A stretch of 64,000 bases of DNA. It comes from Aquibacillus saliphilus. GTDB lineage: Bacteria > Bacillota > Bacilli > Bacillales > Amphibacillaceae. Below the pieces are notes generated by a model, which was given only the letters and a program-made list of their open reading frames with translations, was not told the DNA's origin and ran no database searches. Below, in pieces: positions 17,280 to 26,849 of this stretch. Within the stretch, counting starts at the first letter, position 1. Each line of letters opens with the position of its first letter. The position numbers were made by a program, and so were the translations under genes. Where the stretch lies: positions 28,058-92,057 of the forward strand of contig NZ_JAIZAP010000020.1 in the NCBI RefSeq assembly GCF_020404745.1. The letters are read 5' to 3'.

Positions 17280-18644
17280 ATGTTATTTTCTACAAGTTTT
17301 TTATCCGAGTTATTTCCCGATACTAAGGGAGCAGCTTTAGACAATATTCCGATTTTAGAAGTAACGACAGATAGTAGAAAAAAGTCAAAAAAGTCGTTAT
17401 TTATCCCGTTAAAAGGGGAATCGTTTGATGGTCATGACTTTATCAAAGATGCGTTTAATAATGGAGCAGTAGCTACTATTTGGGAAAAAAATCGAGAATT
17501 ACCTGCTTTTTTGCCAACCGATTTTCCAGTCTTTTTTGTAGAAGATACATTAGTAACGTTACAACGATTAGCTAGTGTTTATCGTCAGGATGTAAATCCG
17601 ATTGTTGTTGGTGTTACTGGTTCAAACGGAAAAACGACGACAAAGGATTTAATCGGCACAATACTACAATCACACTATAAGACCCACCGGACTAAGGGTA
17701 ACTTTAATAATCAAATTGGACTACCATTGACAATCCTGTCAATGAATAGAGAGACTGAAATGCTTGTCCTAGAAATGGGTATGGACCATTTTGGTGAAAT
17801 TGAATTATTATCGAAAATCGCAAAACCGGATTATGCAGTGATTACGAACATAGGAGAATCACATATTGAATATCTCGGATCTAGAGAAGGTATCGCTCAA
17901 GCAAAATTAGAGATACTGTCAGGGATGAAGGAGAATGGACTACTAATTATTGACGGTGATGAACCTCTTCTCACTAGCCTGAAAACTAGAGATAATGTTT
18001 TGTCGATTGGTTTCGATAAGGACAATGATGTAATTGTCGAGAACTATTCAATGACAACAAAGCACACATTGTTCACTCTTAACAATCAGATCCAGTATCA
18101 GCTGAATTTATTAGGAAAACACAATGTTAAAAATGCAATCTTTGCAATAAAAATAGCAGAAAAGCTAAATGTACCGATGGAAAAGATTCATGATTCGTTA
18201 CTCAATATTGAACTAACAGGTATGCGTTTTGAAATAATTTCTGGAAAGAACAATGTTACAATTATTAACGATGCTTACAACGCATCGCCAACATCGATGA
18301 AAGCTTCAATCGAGGTTCTTAAACAAATGGAGTCTTATCCAAAAAAAATGCTTATTCTTGGAGATATTTTTGAATTAGGGGAACACTCAAAAAGACTGCA
18401 CCGTACAGTTGCTGAAGTAATAACTGAAGAAATAGATGTTGTTTTTACTGTTGGTAGTGATGCACGGGAAATCTCTAAGCAGCTTGTTGAAAATAAATTA
18501 ACTATTGAAACAAAGCATTTCAACGATAAAGACCAATTGTTAAATAGTATTGATGGCTATTTAAATGATCAAACCATCATTTTACTTAAAGCATCTCGTG
18601 GAATGAAGTTTGAAACAATACTTGAAGACATGATGAATGAATAA
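17280..18644 (+). CDS. murF: UDP-MurNAc-tripeptide:D-Ala-D-Ala ligase
   Basis: A 454-residue Mur ligase that adds D-Ala-D-Ala to UDP-MurNAc-tripeptide, giving the complete pentapeptide precursor. The ATP-binding loop GSNGKTT is at about 114-120, followed by [13 protein letters not shown], a MurF-typical sequence, and [11 protein letters not shown] near residue 330. It starts 3 nt after murE, with AAGGAG before it, and is translated as part of the same unit. In B. subtilis murF is outside the dcw cluster, next to ddl; here it keeps the order murE-murF-mraY seen in many other bacteria. Confidence 0.95.
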   Translation: MLFSTSFLSELFPDTKGAALDNIPILEVTTDSRKKSKKSLFIPLKGESFDGHDFIKDAFNNGAVATIWEKNRELPAFLPTDFPVFFVEDTLVTLQRLASVYRQDVNPIVVGVTGSNGKTTTKDLIGTILQSHYKTHRTKGNFNNQIGLPLTILSMNRETEMLVLEMGMDHFGEIELLSKIAKPDYAVITNIGESHIEYLGSREGIAQAKLEILSGMKENGLLIIDGDEPLLTSLKTRDNVLSIGFDKDNDVIVENYSMTTKHTLFTLNNQIQYQLNLLGKHNVKNAIFAIKIAEKLNVPMEKIHDSLLNIELTGMRFEIISGKNNVTIINDAYNASPTSMKASIEVLKQMESYPKKMLILGDIFELGEHSKRLHRTVAEVITEEIDVVFTVGSDAREISKQLVENKLTIETKHFNDKDQLLNSIDGYLNDQTIILLKASRGMKFETILEDMMNE

Positions 18645-18679
18645 ATGGACGGTTTTTTGCAGTAAAGGAGGAAATAGTT

Positions 18680-19666
18680 GTGAGTGTTTACGTATTAATA
18701 ATAACGATGGCAATAGCTTTTTTAATAACCGTCCTAATCTCGCCAATCTTTATCCCTTTCTTACGGAGGTTAAAGTTTGGTCAAAGTATTCGGGAAGAAG
18801 GCCCAAAGTCTCACATGAAGAAGATGGGTACACCTACAATGGGTGGGCTTATGATCCTTTTCAGTGTGACAATAACGACATTGATTATGACCGGAAAGTT
18901 CAATCCGGGATCGGTAAGTTTTGAATTACTACTTTTACTACTAGTATTACTCGGTTTTGGTTTATTAGGATTTCTAGATGATTTTATAAAAGTTGCTTTA
19001 AAAAGAAATTTAGGATTAACATCTAAACAGAAGATGGCCGGACAAATTCTTATTGCAATTATTTTTTATTTCATATTACGTTATCATGATTTTCCAACCT
19101 ATATTCAAATTCCAGGCACAAGTATTCAATGGGAACTTGGATGGGGTTATGCTTTACTAGTTGTATTTATGTTAGTAGGTGCATCCAATGCGGTCAATTT
19201 AACGGATGGGCTTGATGGATTATTAGCTGGTACAGCAACAATAGCTTTTGGAGCGTTTGGAATCTTGGCTTGGTATGCTTTTCCGCAATTCGAGGTTACC
19301 ATATTCTCATTAGCTGTAGTAGGGTCTTTATTAGGATTTTTAGTCTTTAATGCCCATCCAGCTAAGGTCTTTATGGGTGATACTGGTTCTTTAGCTTTAG
19401 GTGGATCAATTGCAGCTGTCGCAATTCTAACCAAACTTGAAGTACTATTAGTTATTATTGGCGGTGTATTTGTCTTAGAAACATTATCCGTTATTATACA
19501 GGTTATATCGTTTAAAACTACAGGAAAACGAGTGTTCAAAATGAGCCCACTTCATCATCATTATGAGTTGCTTGGTTGGTCCGAATGGAGAGTAGTAACA
19601 ACATTCTGGCTAATTGGACTAATTTTTGCGGCACTTGGTATCTATATTGAGGTGTCAGTATTTTGA
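18680..19666 (+). CDS. mraY: Phospho-N-acetylmuramoyl-pentapeptide transferase
   Basis: A 328-residue polytopic membrane enzyme (about ten helices) that transfers phospho-MurNAc-pentapeptide to undecaprenyl phosphate, forming lipid I. Conserved catalytic acidic motifs GFLDDFIK (about 94-101) and NLTDGLDGL (about 173-181) and the HHHYELLGW block near the C-terminus are present. The start is GTG 18680 behind AAAGGAGG. Its TGA overlaps the murD TTG start. Confidence 0.96.
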   Translation: MSVYVLIITMAIAFLITVLISPIFIPFLRRLKFGQSIREEGPKSHMKKMGTPTMGGLMILFSVTITTLIMTGKFNPGSVSFELLLLLLVLLGFGLLGFLDDFIKVALKRNLGLTSKQKMAGQILIAIIFYFILRYHDFPTYIQIPGTSIQWELGWGYALLVVFMLVGASNAVNLTDGLDGLLAGTATIAFGAFGILAWYAFPQFEVTIFSLAVVGSLLGFLVFNAHPAKVFMGDTGSLALGGSIAAVAILTKLEVLLVIIGGVFVLETLSVIIQVISFKTTGKRVFKMSPLHHHYELLGWSEWRVVTTFWLIGLIFAALGIYIEVSVF

Positions 19667-21012
19667 ATTCATTAATAAATTTTCCATATCATCATGTGCT
19701 TGTGTTAGGACTAGCTAAAAGCGGAACAGCTGCTGCCAAGCTACTAAGAACAAGTGGAAAAAAAGTAATCGTCAATGATTTAAAAGCGAGTAGCGACGCA
19801 CCAGAAGTTACATCGTTAACGGAAATGGGAATTGATGTTATTACAGGAAGTCATCCACTAAACGTGTTGGACAACGTAGAAATACTCGTGAAGAACCCTG
19901 GAATTCCTTATGATAATAGTATTATAGAAGAAGCCATAAAAAGAGATATACCTATTATTACCGAAATTGAACTGGCTTCTTATCTAGTAACAGGTTCAAT
20001 GATTGGAATAACGGGTTCAAACGGTAAAACAACAACCACTACACTTGTCTATGAGATGATCAAGCATAGTAACCTGAGTGTGCAAATTGCAGGTAACATT
20101 GGCAACGTTGCTACTGAAGTTGCGCAAACAATGAAAGAAGATGAAACAATGGTGATTGAGCTTTCTTCGTTTCAATTGCTGGGAATTCAATCATTCAGAC
20201 CTAAAATTTCTGTATTACTTAATTTATTTGAGGCACATCTTGACTATCATAAAACACTGGATCATTACAAGCAGGCAAAGTCAAATATCTTCATAAATCA
20301 AAAAGAAACAGATTTTTTAGTTTACAACGCGGATGATACAACTGTCTTAGAAATGATAACTGATGCTAAAGCGGCTAAGATTCCTTTTTCCACTAAGTCT
20401 CAATTAAAAGATGGAGCCTGGATTGACGAGCATTATTTATATTTTCAAAATGAAAAAATCATTGCTTTAGATGACATTGTACTTGTTGGAAATCATAACT
20501 TAGAAAACATTCTGGCAGCAGTCTGTGCAGCTAAATTAGATGGTGCAACAAATGAGGGAATCGTTCAGGTTTTGACAACCTTTACTGGGGTGAAACACAG
20601 GCTCCAATTCGTTGACAATATCAGGGGTAGGTTGTTTTATAATGATTCAAAAGCAACAAATAGTCTAGCCACATCCAAGGCGCTGTCGTCATTTAAACAA
20701 CCAACTATATTGTTAGCCGGTGGTTTAGACCGTGGCAATGATTTTGATGATTTGATATCTCACCTAAAAAATGTGAAAGCAATGATCGTTTTTGGTGAGA
20801 CAGCAAATAAATTAAAAAAGACTGCGACTGAAGCAGGAATAGAAACGGTAATATTCGTCGATAATGTAAAACATGCCACTCAAAAAGCATTTCAGCTTTC
20901 TGAATCAGACGATGTCATTCTTTTGTCTCCAGCTTGTGCGAGTTGGGACCAATATCGCACATTTGAAGAAAGAGGGGACATGTTTGTCGATGCTGTGCAT
21001 ACATTGAAGTAG
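19663..21012 (+). CDS. murD: UDP-MurNAc-L-Ala:D-Glu ligase
   Basis: The 449-residue Mur ligase adds D-glutamate to UDP-MurNAc-L-alanine in the cytoplasm. An N-terminal Rossmann-like domain begins LVLGLAKSG, the ATP loop GSNGKTT is at about 118-124, and DRGNDF and [11 protein letters not shown] mark the C-terminal domain. TTG 19663 overlaps the mraY stop by four bases (TTGA), and GAGGTG lies 7 nt upstream, so translation is coupled to mraY. In B. subtilis the order continues spoVE-murG-murB; here murG and murB are not found. Confidence 0.95.
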   Translation: MNSLINFPYHHVLVLGLAKSGTAAAKLLRTSGKKVIVNDLKASSDAPEVTSLTEMGIDVITGSHPLNVLDNVEILVKNPGIPYDNSIIEEAIKRDIPIITEIELASYLVTGSMIGITGSNGKTTTTTLVYEMIKHSNLSVQIAGNIGNVATEVAQTMKEDETMVIELSSFQLLGIQSFRPKISVLLNLFEAHLDYHKTLDHYKQAKSNIFINQKETDFLVYNADDTTVLEMITDAKAAKIPFSTKSQLKDGAWIDEHYLYFQNEKIIALDDIVLVGNHNLENILAAVCAAKLDGATNEGIVQVLTTFTGVKHRLQFVDNIRGRLFYNDSKATNSLATSKALSSFKQPTILLAGGLDRGNDFDDLISHLKNVKAMIVFGETANKLKKTATEAGIETVIFVDNVKHATQKAFQLSESDDVILLSPACASWDQYRTFEERGDMFVDAVHTLK

Positions 21013-21137
21013 GGGCTTGTTTTACTTCTACTATCGACTTATAGAGAAATGCTTGATAGTATAAGAAAGATCAAGGCTTTCGTTACTAGGAACTGGACGC
21101 TACCTAAAAATACAGGTTGTCAGCATATATTCCTTTA

Positions 21138-21202
21138 GCGAAAGTCGCGTTTTTTCTAATGAGCCCCACATTCCAATGTCTATTGGGAAATGGGGTGTTT
21201 TT
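21138..21202 (+). promoter_or_regulatory. Tandem hairpins in the spoVE leader, second one masks the spoVE ribosome-binding site
   Basis: A small stem GCGA/TCGC followed by GTTTTTT (21138-21156) precedes a larger hairpin at 21164-21195. The larger one has CCCCA pairing with TGGGG, a 2x2 internal loop, a 7-bp inner stem and a GTCT loop, and is followed by TGTTTTTTT. The 3' arm TGGGG plus TG is the only good Shine-Dalgarno for spoVE, and the last T of the T-run belongs to its TTG start. The structure could terminate murD transcripts, limit spoVE translation, or both. Confidence 0.6.
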
Positions 21203-22315
21203 TTGTCTAGTTCAAAACGCAAATCGCTTAACTCACCTGATTTACTGCTAACTATTACGGTTTTTACTCTGCTTATTGTTGGTGTAATTATGGTATATAG
21301 TGCTTCGGCGATTTGGGCCGAGTACAAGTTTAATGATTCATTTTACTTTGCAAAAAGACAGCTTTTATTTGCTGGTACAGGAATTATAGCGATGTTTTTC
21401 ATCATGAATATTCCTTATTTAACCTGGAGGAAGTATGCAAAACCAATTCTGATTGTTTGTTTTATTTTACTTATTGCCGTCTTAGTTCCTGGTGTTGGTT
21501 TAAAAAGAGGAGGAGCGACAAGTTGGATAGGCGTAGGTGCATTTAGTATTCAACCTGCGGAATTTATGAAACTTGGACTGATTATCTTTTTATCGACTTA
21601 TTTGGCATCACACCAAAAATACATAAACTCCTTTAGGAAAGGATTTATGCCTTCGATACTTCTGGTGTTCGTAGCCTTTGGATTAATCATGCTGCAACCA
21701 GATTTAGGCACAGGTGTGGTACTAATTTTAACTTGTTTAGTAATGATATTTATAGCAGGTGCAAAAATATCACACTTTGTAGGACTTGGGATTATAGGGG
21801 TGATTGGATTCTTAGGTTTAATTATCTCAGCGCCATACCGAATAAATCGAATTACCGCATTTCTCAATCCCTGGGAAGATCCACTAGGAAATGGCTTTCA
21901 AATCATTCAATCTCTTTATGCAATAGGTCCAGGTGGTTTAATGGGAATGGGTTTAGGACAAAGTTTACAGAAGTTTTTTTACTTACCAGAACCACATAAT
22001 GATTTTATCTTTGCAATATTGGCTGAAGAGCTAGGATTTATTGGTGGGACCTTTATCTTACTATTGTTTTTTCTTTTACTCTGGAGAGGAATTCGGGTTG
22101 CCCTTGCAGCACCTGATACATTTGGGAGCTTACTTGGCCTTGGGATTATTGGGATGATATCGATACAGGTAATGATCAATATAAGTGTTGTAATTGGACT
22201 CATTCCAGTTACAGGGATTACCTTACCATTTCTTAGTTACGGCGGCTCATCGCTTACTCTAACCCTTTGTTCAATCGGGATATTATTGAATATAAGTAGA
22301 TATGCAAAGCTATGA
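21203..22315 (+). CDS. spoVE: Stage V sporulation protein E (SEDS cortex glycosyltransferase)
   Basis: A 370-residue SEDS-family (FtsW/RodA/SpoVE) protein with about ten membrane helices. It polymerises lipid II glycan chains for the spore cortex together with SpoVD. Family segments include MVYSASAIWAEYK, PDLGTG, NPWEDPLGNGFQ and PVTGITLPFLSYGGSS. I choose TTG 21203, not the ATG at 21176, because the protein then aligns with the N-terminus of B. subtilis SpoVE and has TGGGGTG 5 nt upstream, whereas the ATG lies inside the hairpin arm without a site. FtsW is not in this window. Confidence 0.92.
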   Translation: MSSSKRKSLNSPDLLLTITVFTLLIVGVIMVYSASAIWAEYKFNDSFYFAKRQLLFAGTGIIAMFFIMNIPYLTWRKYAKPILIVCFILLIAVLVPGVGLKRGGATSWIGVGAFSIQPAEFMKLGLIIFLSTYLASHQKYINSFRKGFMPSILLVFVAFGLIMLQPDLGTGVVLILTCLVMIFIAGAKISHFVGLGIIGVIGFLGLIISAPYRINRITAFLNPWEDPLGNGFQIIQSLYAIGPGGLMGMGLGQSLQKFFYLPEPHNDFIFAILAEELGFIGGTFILLLFFLLLWRGIRVALAAPDTFGSLLGLGIIGMISIQVMINISVVIGLIPVTGITLPFLSYGGSSLTLTLCSIGILLNISRYAKL

Positions 22316-22326
22316 TAAAGATTCTT

Positions 22327-22369
22327 GGCCCATCTATCAAACTAGATAGAAAGGGCTATTTTATTTTTG
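22327..22369 (+). terminator. Terminator after spoVE
   Basis: GGCCC..CTATC pairs with GATAG..GGGCT around a short loop and is followed by a T-rich tract (ATTTTATTTTT). Confidence 0.85.
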
Positions 22370-22533
22370 CTTGAAATAGGGAAAAAGAATCATAATGTAT
22401 ATACATGCAAAAAGAGAATACGTGAACTATAAAATATGATATAATTTTAACTGTGTAAAAGTAGATAGCAGATAGTATCTCGTTTTCTTTTTAAATAATT
22501 GAACAATAGATATTCAGTGCTTTACTTGCTGAC

Positions 22534-22562
22534 TTTAAAAGGAAGATAGTTGATAATATAAT
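22534..22562 (+). promoter_or_regulatory. Candidate sigma-A promoter for divIB
   Basis: TTTAAA (22534-22539) and TATAAT (22557-22562) are 17 bases apart. The -10 is perfect and the -35 is 4 of 6. A second perfect TATAAT at 22440 lacks any -35. Confidence 0.5.
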
Positions 22563-22586
22563 GTGAGTGTTTATCAGATTAATTAA

Positions 22587-22625
22587 TAGAACAAAAGCGC
22601 AGGCGCCGGAGCTTTACGTAGCTGA
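22587..22625. repeat. Short copy of a dispersed repeat (family R, ends only)
   Basis: GAACAAAAGCGCAGGCGCC matches the left end of the 38766 copy in 18 of 19 bases and is followed at once by GGAGCT, which resembles the right end (GGCGCTGGAGCT) of that copy. It looks like an element whose middle has been lost. Confidence 0.55.
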
Positions 22626-22697
22626 ATTAATTATACGCAGTATGCCGTTTTATAATTTCGTAGATAATAAAAAATGCAAAAAGGGAAGAATTAAGGA

Positions 22698-23504
22698 ATG
22701 AGCAAAAAGAAAATTGTCTCAATTGAAGATAGAATTCCTAAATTAAAGCAAGAAAGAAAGAAAAAGGCAAATAGACGATTAATATTTTATCTATCGATTT
22801 TTTTTGTGTTAATTTCGATAGTCGTTTATTTGCAATCTTCTCTTAGTAACGTACATCATGTCGAAGTATCTGGAAATAATTATATTTCCGATCAGGACAT
22901 TACCAAGTTGAGTCAAATATCAACAGAGGACAACTATTGGAGTGTTAACAAAGAAACGGCTAAGGAAAATGTAGCTTCTCACGAAGAAATTAAAGAAGTA
23001 ACTATTTCAAAAAAGTTCCCAACTACAATCATCATTCAAGTTAAGGAATTAAATCGTGTTGGCTACGTTGAACAGGATGGATCTTATTTTTCGCTACTAG
23101 AGAATGGTGTTCTACTTACGTCAAAGCCTTTAAAAACAATTAATGGGGACGCTCCGTTATTGACAGGATTCGATAAAGAAACGTATTTACAAGAATTAAT
23201 TAAAGAGCTTGAACAGCTACCAACTAGTATTGTTAATTTAATATCAGAAATCAAATGGAGTCCTACAGAAGGGAATCCATATCAAATTTTGATGTACATG
23301 AATGACGGTTTTGAGGTAGAGGGATCGATTCGTAACTTTTCAAAAACAATGAAGTCCTATCCATCTATTGTTGCACAATTAAGTCCTGATAGTGAAGGTG
23401 TTATACATATTGGGGTAGGAGCATATTTTGAATCATATGATAATGAAATAATAGACGAAGAAGGATCTACACAAGGGGAGAATCAAGATGAAACTGAAGG
23501 GTAG
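22698..23504 (+). CDS. divIB: Cell division protein DivIB (FtsQ family)
   Basis: A 268-residue bitopic protein: basic cytoplasmic N-terminus, one membrane helix (about 27-46), a POTRA domain (about 50-120, starting VHHVEVSGNNYIS), a beta domain and an acidic tail (IIDEEGSTQGENQDETEG). DivIB stabilises the FtsL-DivIC complex at the septum. It overlaps ylxW by 17 nt. It begins a second transcription unit after the spoVE terminator. Confidence 0.92.
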   Translation: MSKKKIVSIEDRIPKLKQERKKKANRRLIFYLSIFFVLISIVVYLQSSLSNVHHVEVSGNNYISDQDITKLSQISTEDNYWSVNKETAKENVASHEEIKEVTISKKFPTTIIIQVKELNRVGYVEQDGSYFSLLENGVLLTSKPLKTINGDAPLLTGFDKETYLQELIKELEQLPTSIVNLISEIKWSPTEGNPYQILMYMNDGFEVEGSIRNFSKTMKSYPSIVAQLSPDSEGVIHIGVGAYFESYDNEIIDEEGSTQGENQDETEG

Positions 23505-24180
23505 ACACGTAATCTTGTCGCTTGTCCTTTTGATCTCTGGTTTTCTAATTTCTTTTAATTACCAGTACACAAATAGTGATTCTAGAGTAATTCAATTGTC
23601 TGATCAGGAATGGGAAAAAGATTATTATTATCGACAGCAACTGATTAATTTAGAGGAAAAGAATTTTGAGTTACGGAATGAACTTGAGAATAAACGACAA
23701 GATATTCAACAAATAGAAACAGAACTTGGTCAACAAGAAGAAGATACAAGTGATTATGTTGAGCAAAAGAAACAATTACAAATGCTCACTGGTGAGTTGC
23801 CTATCAAAGGGAAAGGTATGCAGGTTACACTAAGAGATGCTGATTATATCCCATCAGAGGCAAATGCTAATCAGTATATTGTTCATGAACGACACATTCA
23901 GTTAGTTTTAAACGAACTGTTTAGTGCTGGAGCAAAAGCAATTTCAATAAATGGACAACGAATCTTTAAAGATAGTTTTATTGTATGCACAGGACCAGTT
24001 ATTACTGTTGATGGCTCAAAGTACCCAGCTCCATTTACCATTTCTGCAATTGGTAATCAAGAGACGTTAGAAACTAGTCTAAATTTGACAAATGGTGTTG
24101 TTGACATTTTAGTCGGTGATAACATAGAAGTAACAATGGAAGAGATGGATAGAATTGAGATGAAAGCAAGGGTAAACTAA
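23488..24180 (+). CDS. ylxW: DUF881 family membrane protein YlxW
   Basis: A 230-residue protein with an N-terminal membrane helix (about 6-24), a coiled coil (about 45-95, NLEEKNFELRNELENK) and a C-terminal DUF881 domain with the family's VLNELFSAGAKAISINGQRI segment. The family lies next to divIB and sbp throughout the Bacilli; no molecular role is firmly established. A sister copy follows directly. Confidence 0.85.
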   Translation: MKLKGRHVILSLVLLISGFLISFNYQYTNSDSRVIQLSDQEWEKDYYYRQQLINLEEKNFELRNELENKRQDIQQIETELGQQEEDTSDYVEQKKQLQMLTGELPIKGKGMQVTLRDADYIPSEANANQYIVHERHIQLVLNELFSAGAKAISINGQRIFKDSFIVCTGPVITVDGSKYPAPFTISAIGNQETLETSLNLTNGVVDILVGDNIEVTMEEMDRIEMKARVN

Positions 24181-24195
24181 GAAAGGTGATTTAAC

Positions 24196-24918
24196 TTGAA
24201 GATAAGTAATAAAATAATCATTTCCTTGGTATGTGCACTTGCTGGTTTAATGATTGCTGTTTTATTCCAATCGAACCAGGAACCAGATGAACGTGATACT
24301 AGAGACTTATGGGAAATTAGATCGGAATTACAAGTAGAGCAAAAGGCACAACAACAACTTTATCAACAAATATCTGAAACCGAAAGTGTATTGAACCAGT
24401 ACCGCGAAGTATCAGAACACCAACAACTTGATACATTAAAAGAATCAATTGTGGAACTAAAAGAGGAAGCTGGTTTAACTGAGTTGACAGGAAGTGGCGT
24501 GCGAATTACGATTACGCCAATCTTTCAAGGAGGAAATGATAACATTCAGGAGTATCCTACAATATCACCTGAATTACTTAATCGATTGTTAAATGAATTA
24601 AATACATATGGTGCAACTGATGTCGCAATCGAAAACGAGCGTATTATTAATGTGACACCAATCCGTTATGTTAATGGTAAAACGTATGTGAACAATCATG
24701 CACTTCCTTCAATACCAATTGAAATAAGCATTTTATCAGACAATCCCAAACGTTTGTTAAACCATATAGAAGTTAGTCAATCACGTGATGATTTTGCAAT
24801 AGACGATTTGGAACTATCAGCTGAAATTAAAAATAATATAACATTGCCTAGTTATGATGAACCAATAATATTGGACGAACTAGATGTAAATGAACAAGTG
24901 GAAACGGGTGAAGATTAA
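24196..24918 (+). CDS. ylxX: DUF881 family membrane protein YlxX
   Basis: A 240-residue protein with the same layout as YlxW: membrane helix (about 5-24), coiled coil (about 45-85) and DUF881 domain (LLNELNTYGATDVAIENERI). The two are tandem paralogues. The start is TTG 24196 behind AAAGGTGAT. Its TAA shares a base with the sbp start. Confidence 0.85.
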   Translation: MKISNKIIISLVCALAGLMIAVLFQSNQEPDERDTRDLWEIRSELQVEQKAQQQLYQQISETESVLNQYREVSEHQQLDTLKESIVELKEEAGLTELTGSGVRITITPIFQGGNDNIQEYPTISPELLNRLLNELNTYGATDVAIENERIINVTPIRYVNGKTYVNNHALPSIPIEISILSDNPKRLLNHIEVSQSRDDFAIDDLELSAEIKNNITLPSYDEPIILDELDVNEQVETGED

Positions 24919-25286
24919 TGTGGCTACCAGCGCTATTTTTGGTAGTTGGAATAGCTTTGGGATTATTAACTAACATAACAATTCCAGATCAGTATTCAAA
25001 TTACCTGTCGATTGCTGTTTTAGCAGCGTTTGATACATTATTTGGAGGTATAAGAGCTCATTTAGAGAAGAAATTCGATGAAAAAGTATTCATTTCTGGT
25101 TTTTTCTTCAATGTAAGTTTAGCTGCTCTTCTTGCCTTCCTTGGGGTTCAGTTAGGTATAGACCTATATCTTGCAGCGGTCTTTGCATTTGGTGTAAGAT
25201 TATTCCAAAACATAGCAATAATTAGAAGACAAATGATAGAAGAAAAGTTTATATTGAAGAAAATTCAAAAATTTAAAAGAAAATAA
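24918..25286 (+). CDS. sbp: Small basic protein Sbp (DUF1290)
   Basis: A 122-residue membrane protein with about four hydrophobic segments, a conserved AAFDTLFGGIRAHLEKKFDE block and a basic C-terminus (LKKIQKFKRK). It matches Sbp, encoded just before ftsA in B. subtilis; function is unknown. Coupled to ylxX by a 1-nt overlap. The sigma-H promoter for ftsA starts on its stop codon. Confidence 0.88.
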   Translation: MWLPALFLVVGIALGLLTNITIPDQYSNYLSIAVLAAFDTLFGGIRAHLEKKFDEKVFISGFFFNVSLAALLAFLGVQLGIDLYLAAVFAFGVRLFQNIAIIRRQMIEEKFILKKIQKFKRK

Positions 25287-25313
25287 AAGGAAAATAGTCG
25301 TTTTATGTAGAAT
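25286..25313 (+). promoter_or_regulatory. Sigma-H promoter upstream of ftsA
   Basis: AAAGGAAAA (25286-25294), a 12-nt spacer and GTAGAAT (25307-25313) fit every position of the sigma-H consensus RnAGGAwww-N11-12-RnnGAAT. B. subtilis ftsAZ has a sigma-H promoter that boosts division proteins at the onset of sporulation. No equally clear sigma-A promoter was found in the remaining 180 bases, although several TTGATA/TATAAA-like words occur there. Confidence 0.8.
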
Positions 25314-25492
25314 ATTGTGTATACTTGAAAAGGGTTTTAATTTTAAATTAGAAAAAGGATTTGTTTGGTACGCGAGTAAAATAGTAAAATTATGGATTTT
25401 GATAGATTTTCGATTAAATCGATTGTAATTTTATAAAATATTCGATACTATTTACACTAATCATATGCCTTAAGATAAGGAGGTGCCTTTCT

Positions 25493-26776
25493 TTGAACAA
25501 CAATGAAATTTTAGTCAGTCTGGATATAGGTACATCGAAAATAAAAGTAATAATTGGTGAAGTCCATAACGATTCCTTAAATATTATAGGAGTTGGCACT
25601 TCTAAATCAAATGGAATGAAAAAAGGTGCCATTGTTGACATAGACCAAACTGTTCAATCGATAAAAACTGCTGTTGAACAAGCTGAGAGAATGGTCGATA
25701 TGCAAATTGATCGAGTAATAGTGGGGATCAATGGAAATCATATACAATTGCAGCCATGCCACGGAGTCGTCGCTGTTTCAAGTGACAATCGTGAAATTGG
25801 TAATGAAGACATTAAACGTGTTATTGATGCTGCACAGGTTATATCCGTTCCACCTGAAAGAGAAATTATTGACGTCATTCCAAAGCAATTTATTGTAGAT
25901 GGCTTAGATGAAATCAACGATCCTAGAGGAATGATAGGTGTTCGATTGGAAATGGAAGGAACAATTATTACTTGTTCCAAAACAATGCTACATAATATAT
26001 TAAAGTGTATTGAAAAAGCTAATCTTCAAGTATTAGATATTTGCCTTCAACCATTAGCAACAGGTTCAATTGCTTTATCAAAAGATGAAAAGAACTTAGG
26101 AGTTGCGTTAATTGACATAGGTGGAGGAAGTACTACAATTTCGGTTTTTGAAGATGATCACCTAGTTTCTTCAAGTGTAGTCCCATTAGGTGGAGATAAT
26201 ATCTCGAAGGATCTTTCCATTGGTTTACGAACTTCATCTGAAGAAGCTGAAGAGTTGAAAATAAATCATGGACATGCCTTTTATGATGATGCAAGAGAAG
26301 AAGAAACATTTGAGACTTCAATTATAGGAAGCAATAAAAAGCAAACATTTAATCAATTGCAAATTTCTGATATGATTGAAGCTAGATTAGAAGAAATTTA
26401 TGCATATGCTGATCGAGAAATAAGAAAGATGGGTTATAATGAATTACCTGGAGGTTTTGTATTAACTGGTGGTTGTATGAGCATGTCAGGTGCATTGGAA
26501 CTTGCTCAGGACTTGCTACAGTCAAATGTTCGTATTGCAATTCCAGATTACATAGGTGTTAGAGAGCCACAGTACACTGCGGGTGTAGGTATCTTGAAGT
26601 TTGCCTATCGCAATGCGAAAATACAAGGGAAAGAAATCTCTGAATCGGTTACAATATCTGATCATCAGGTACAGAAACCAAAAAAAGTCAAAAGATCAGC
26701 AAAACAAAGTGATTCAACTCCAAGTAGGAAAAAAGAATCCGGAATCGCTAATTTGTTTAAATACTTTTTTGATTAA
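25493..26776 (+). CDS. ftsA: Cell division protein FtsA
   Basis: A 427-residue actin-like ATPase that tethers FtsZ to the membrane. The phosphate-binding loop is LDIGTSKIKVIIGE near the start, the second loop IDIGGGSTTISVF near residue 209, and the third GFVLTGGCMSM near 322. The C-terminus (SGIANLFKYFFD) is the amphipathic membrane-targeting helix. TTG 25493 follows TAAGGAGGTG by 7 nt. ftsZ follows 73 nt later. Confidence 0.96.
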   Translation: MNNNEILVSLDIGTSKIKVIIGEVHNDSLNIIGVGTSKSNGMKKGAIVDIDQTVQSIKTAVEQAERMVDMQIDRVIVGINGNHIQLQPCHGVVAVSSDNREIGNEDIKRVIDAAQVISVPPEREIIDVIPKQFIVDGLDEINDPRGMIGVRLEMEGTIITCSKTMLHNILKCIEKANLQVLDICLQPLATGSIALSKDEKNLGVALIDIGGGSTTISVFEDDHLVSSSVVPLGGDNISKDLSIGLRTSSEEAEELKINHGHAFYDDAREEETFETSIIGSNKKQTFNQLQISDMIEARLEEIYAYADREIRKMGYNELPGGFVLTGGCMSMSGALELAQDLLQSNVRIAIPDYIGVREPQYTAGVGILKFAYRNAKIQGKEISESVTISDHQVQKPKKVKRSAKQSDSTPSRKKESGIANLFKYFFD

Positions 26777-26849
26777 ACAGGCGTTCCCTAAACACAATTA
26801 AAATGACTTCAATGAATCTTGTAATCTTGCAAACTAGGAGGAACGAAAA

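Larger units (their letters stand above)
22316..22697. other. spoVE-divIB gap (382 nt) where murG and murB would be expected
   Basis: No coding sequence is recognisable. The gap holds the spoVE terminator, at least one promoter candidate (22534-22562), and a short copy of a dispersed repeat (22587-22625). In B. subtilis this position is occupied by murG and murB. Confidence 0.6.

Noticed and set aside
18637..18924. 95-codon frame at the start of mraY
   Set aside because: It is another frame of mraY, which has the real GTG start and AAAGGAGG.
21013..21202. Murine leader as a T-box or PyrR-like riboswitch before spoVE
   Set aside because: No T-box word (GGTGGNACCGCG), PyrR loop or other known riboswitch signature is present; only hairpins are seen.
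22421..22445. Second TATAAT in the spoVE-divIB gap
   Set aside because: No -35 and no extended -10; a chance word in AT-rich DNA cannot be excluded.
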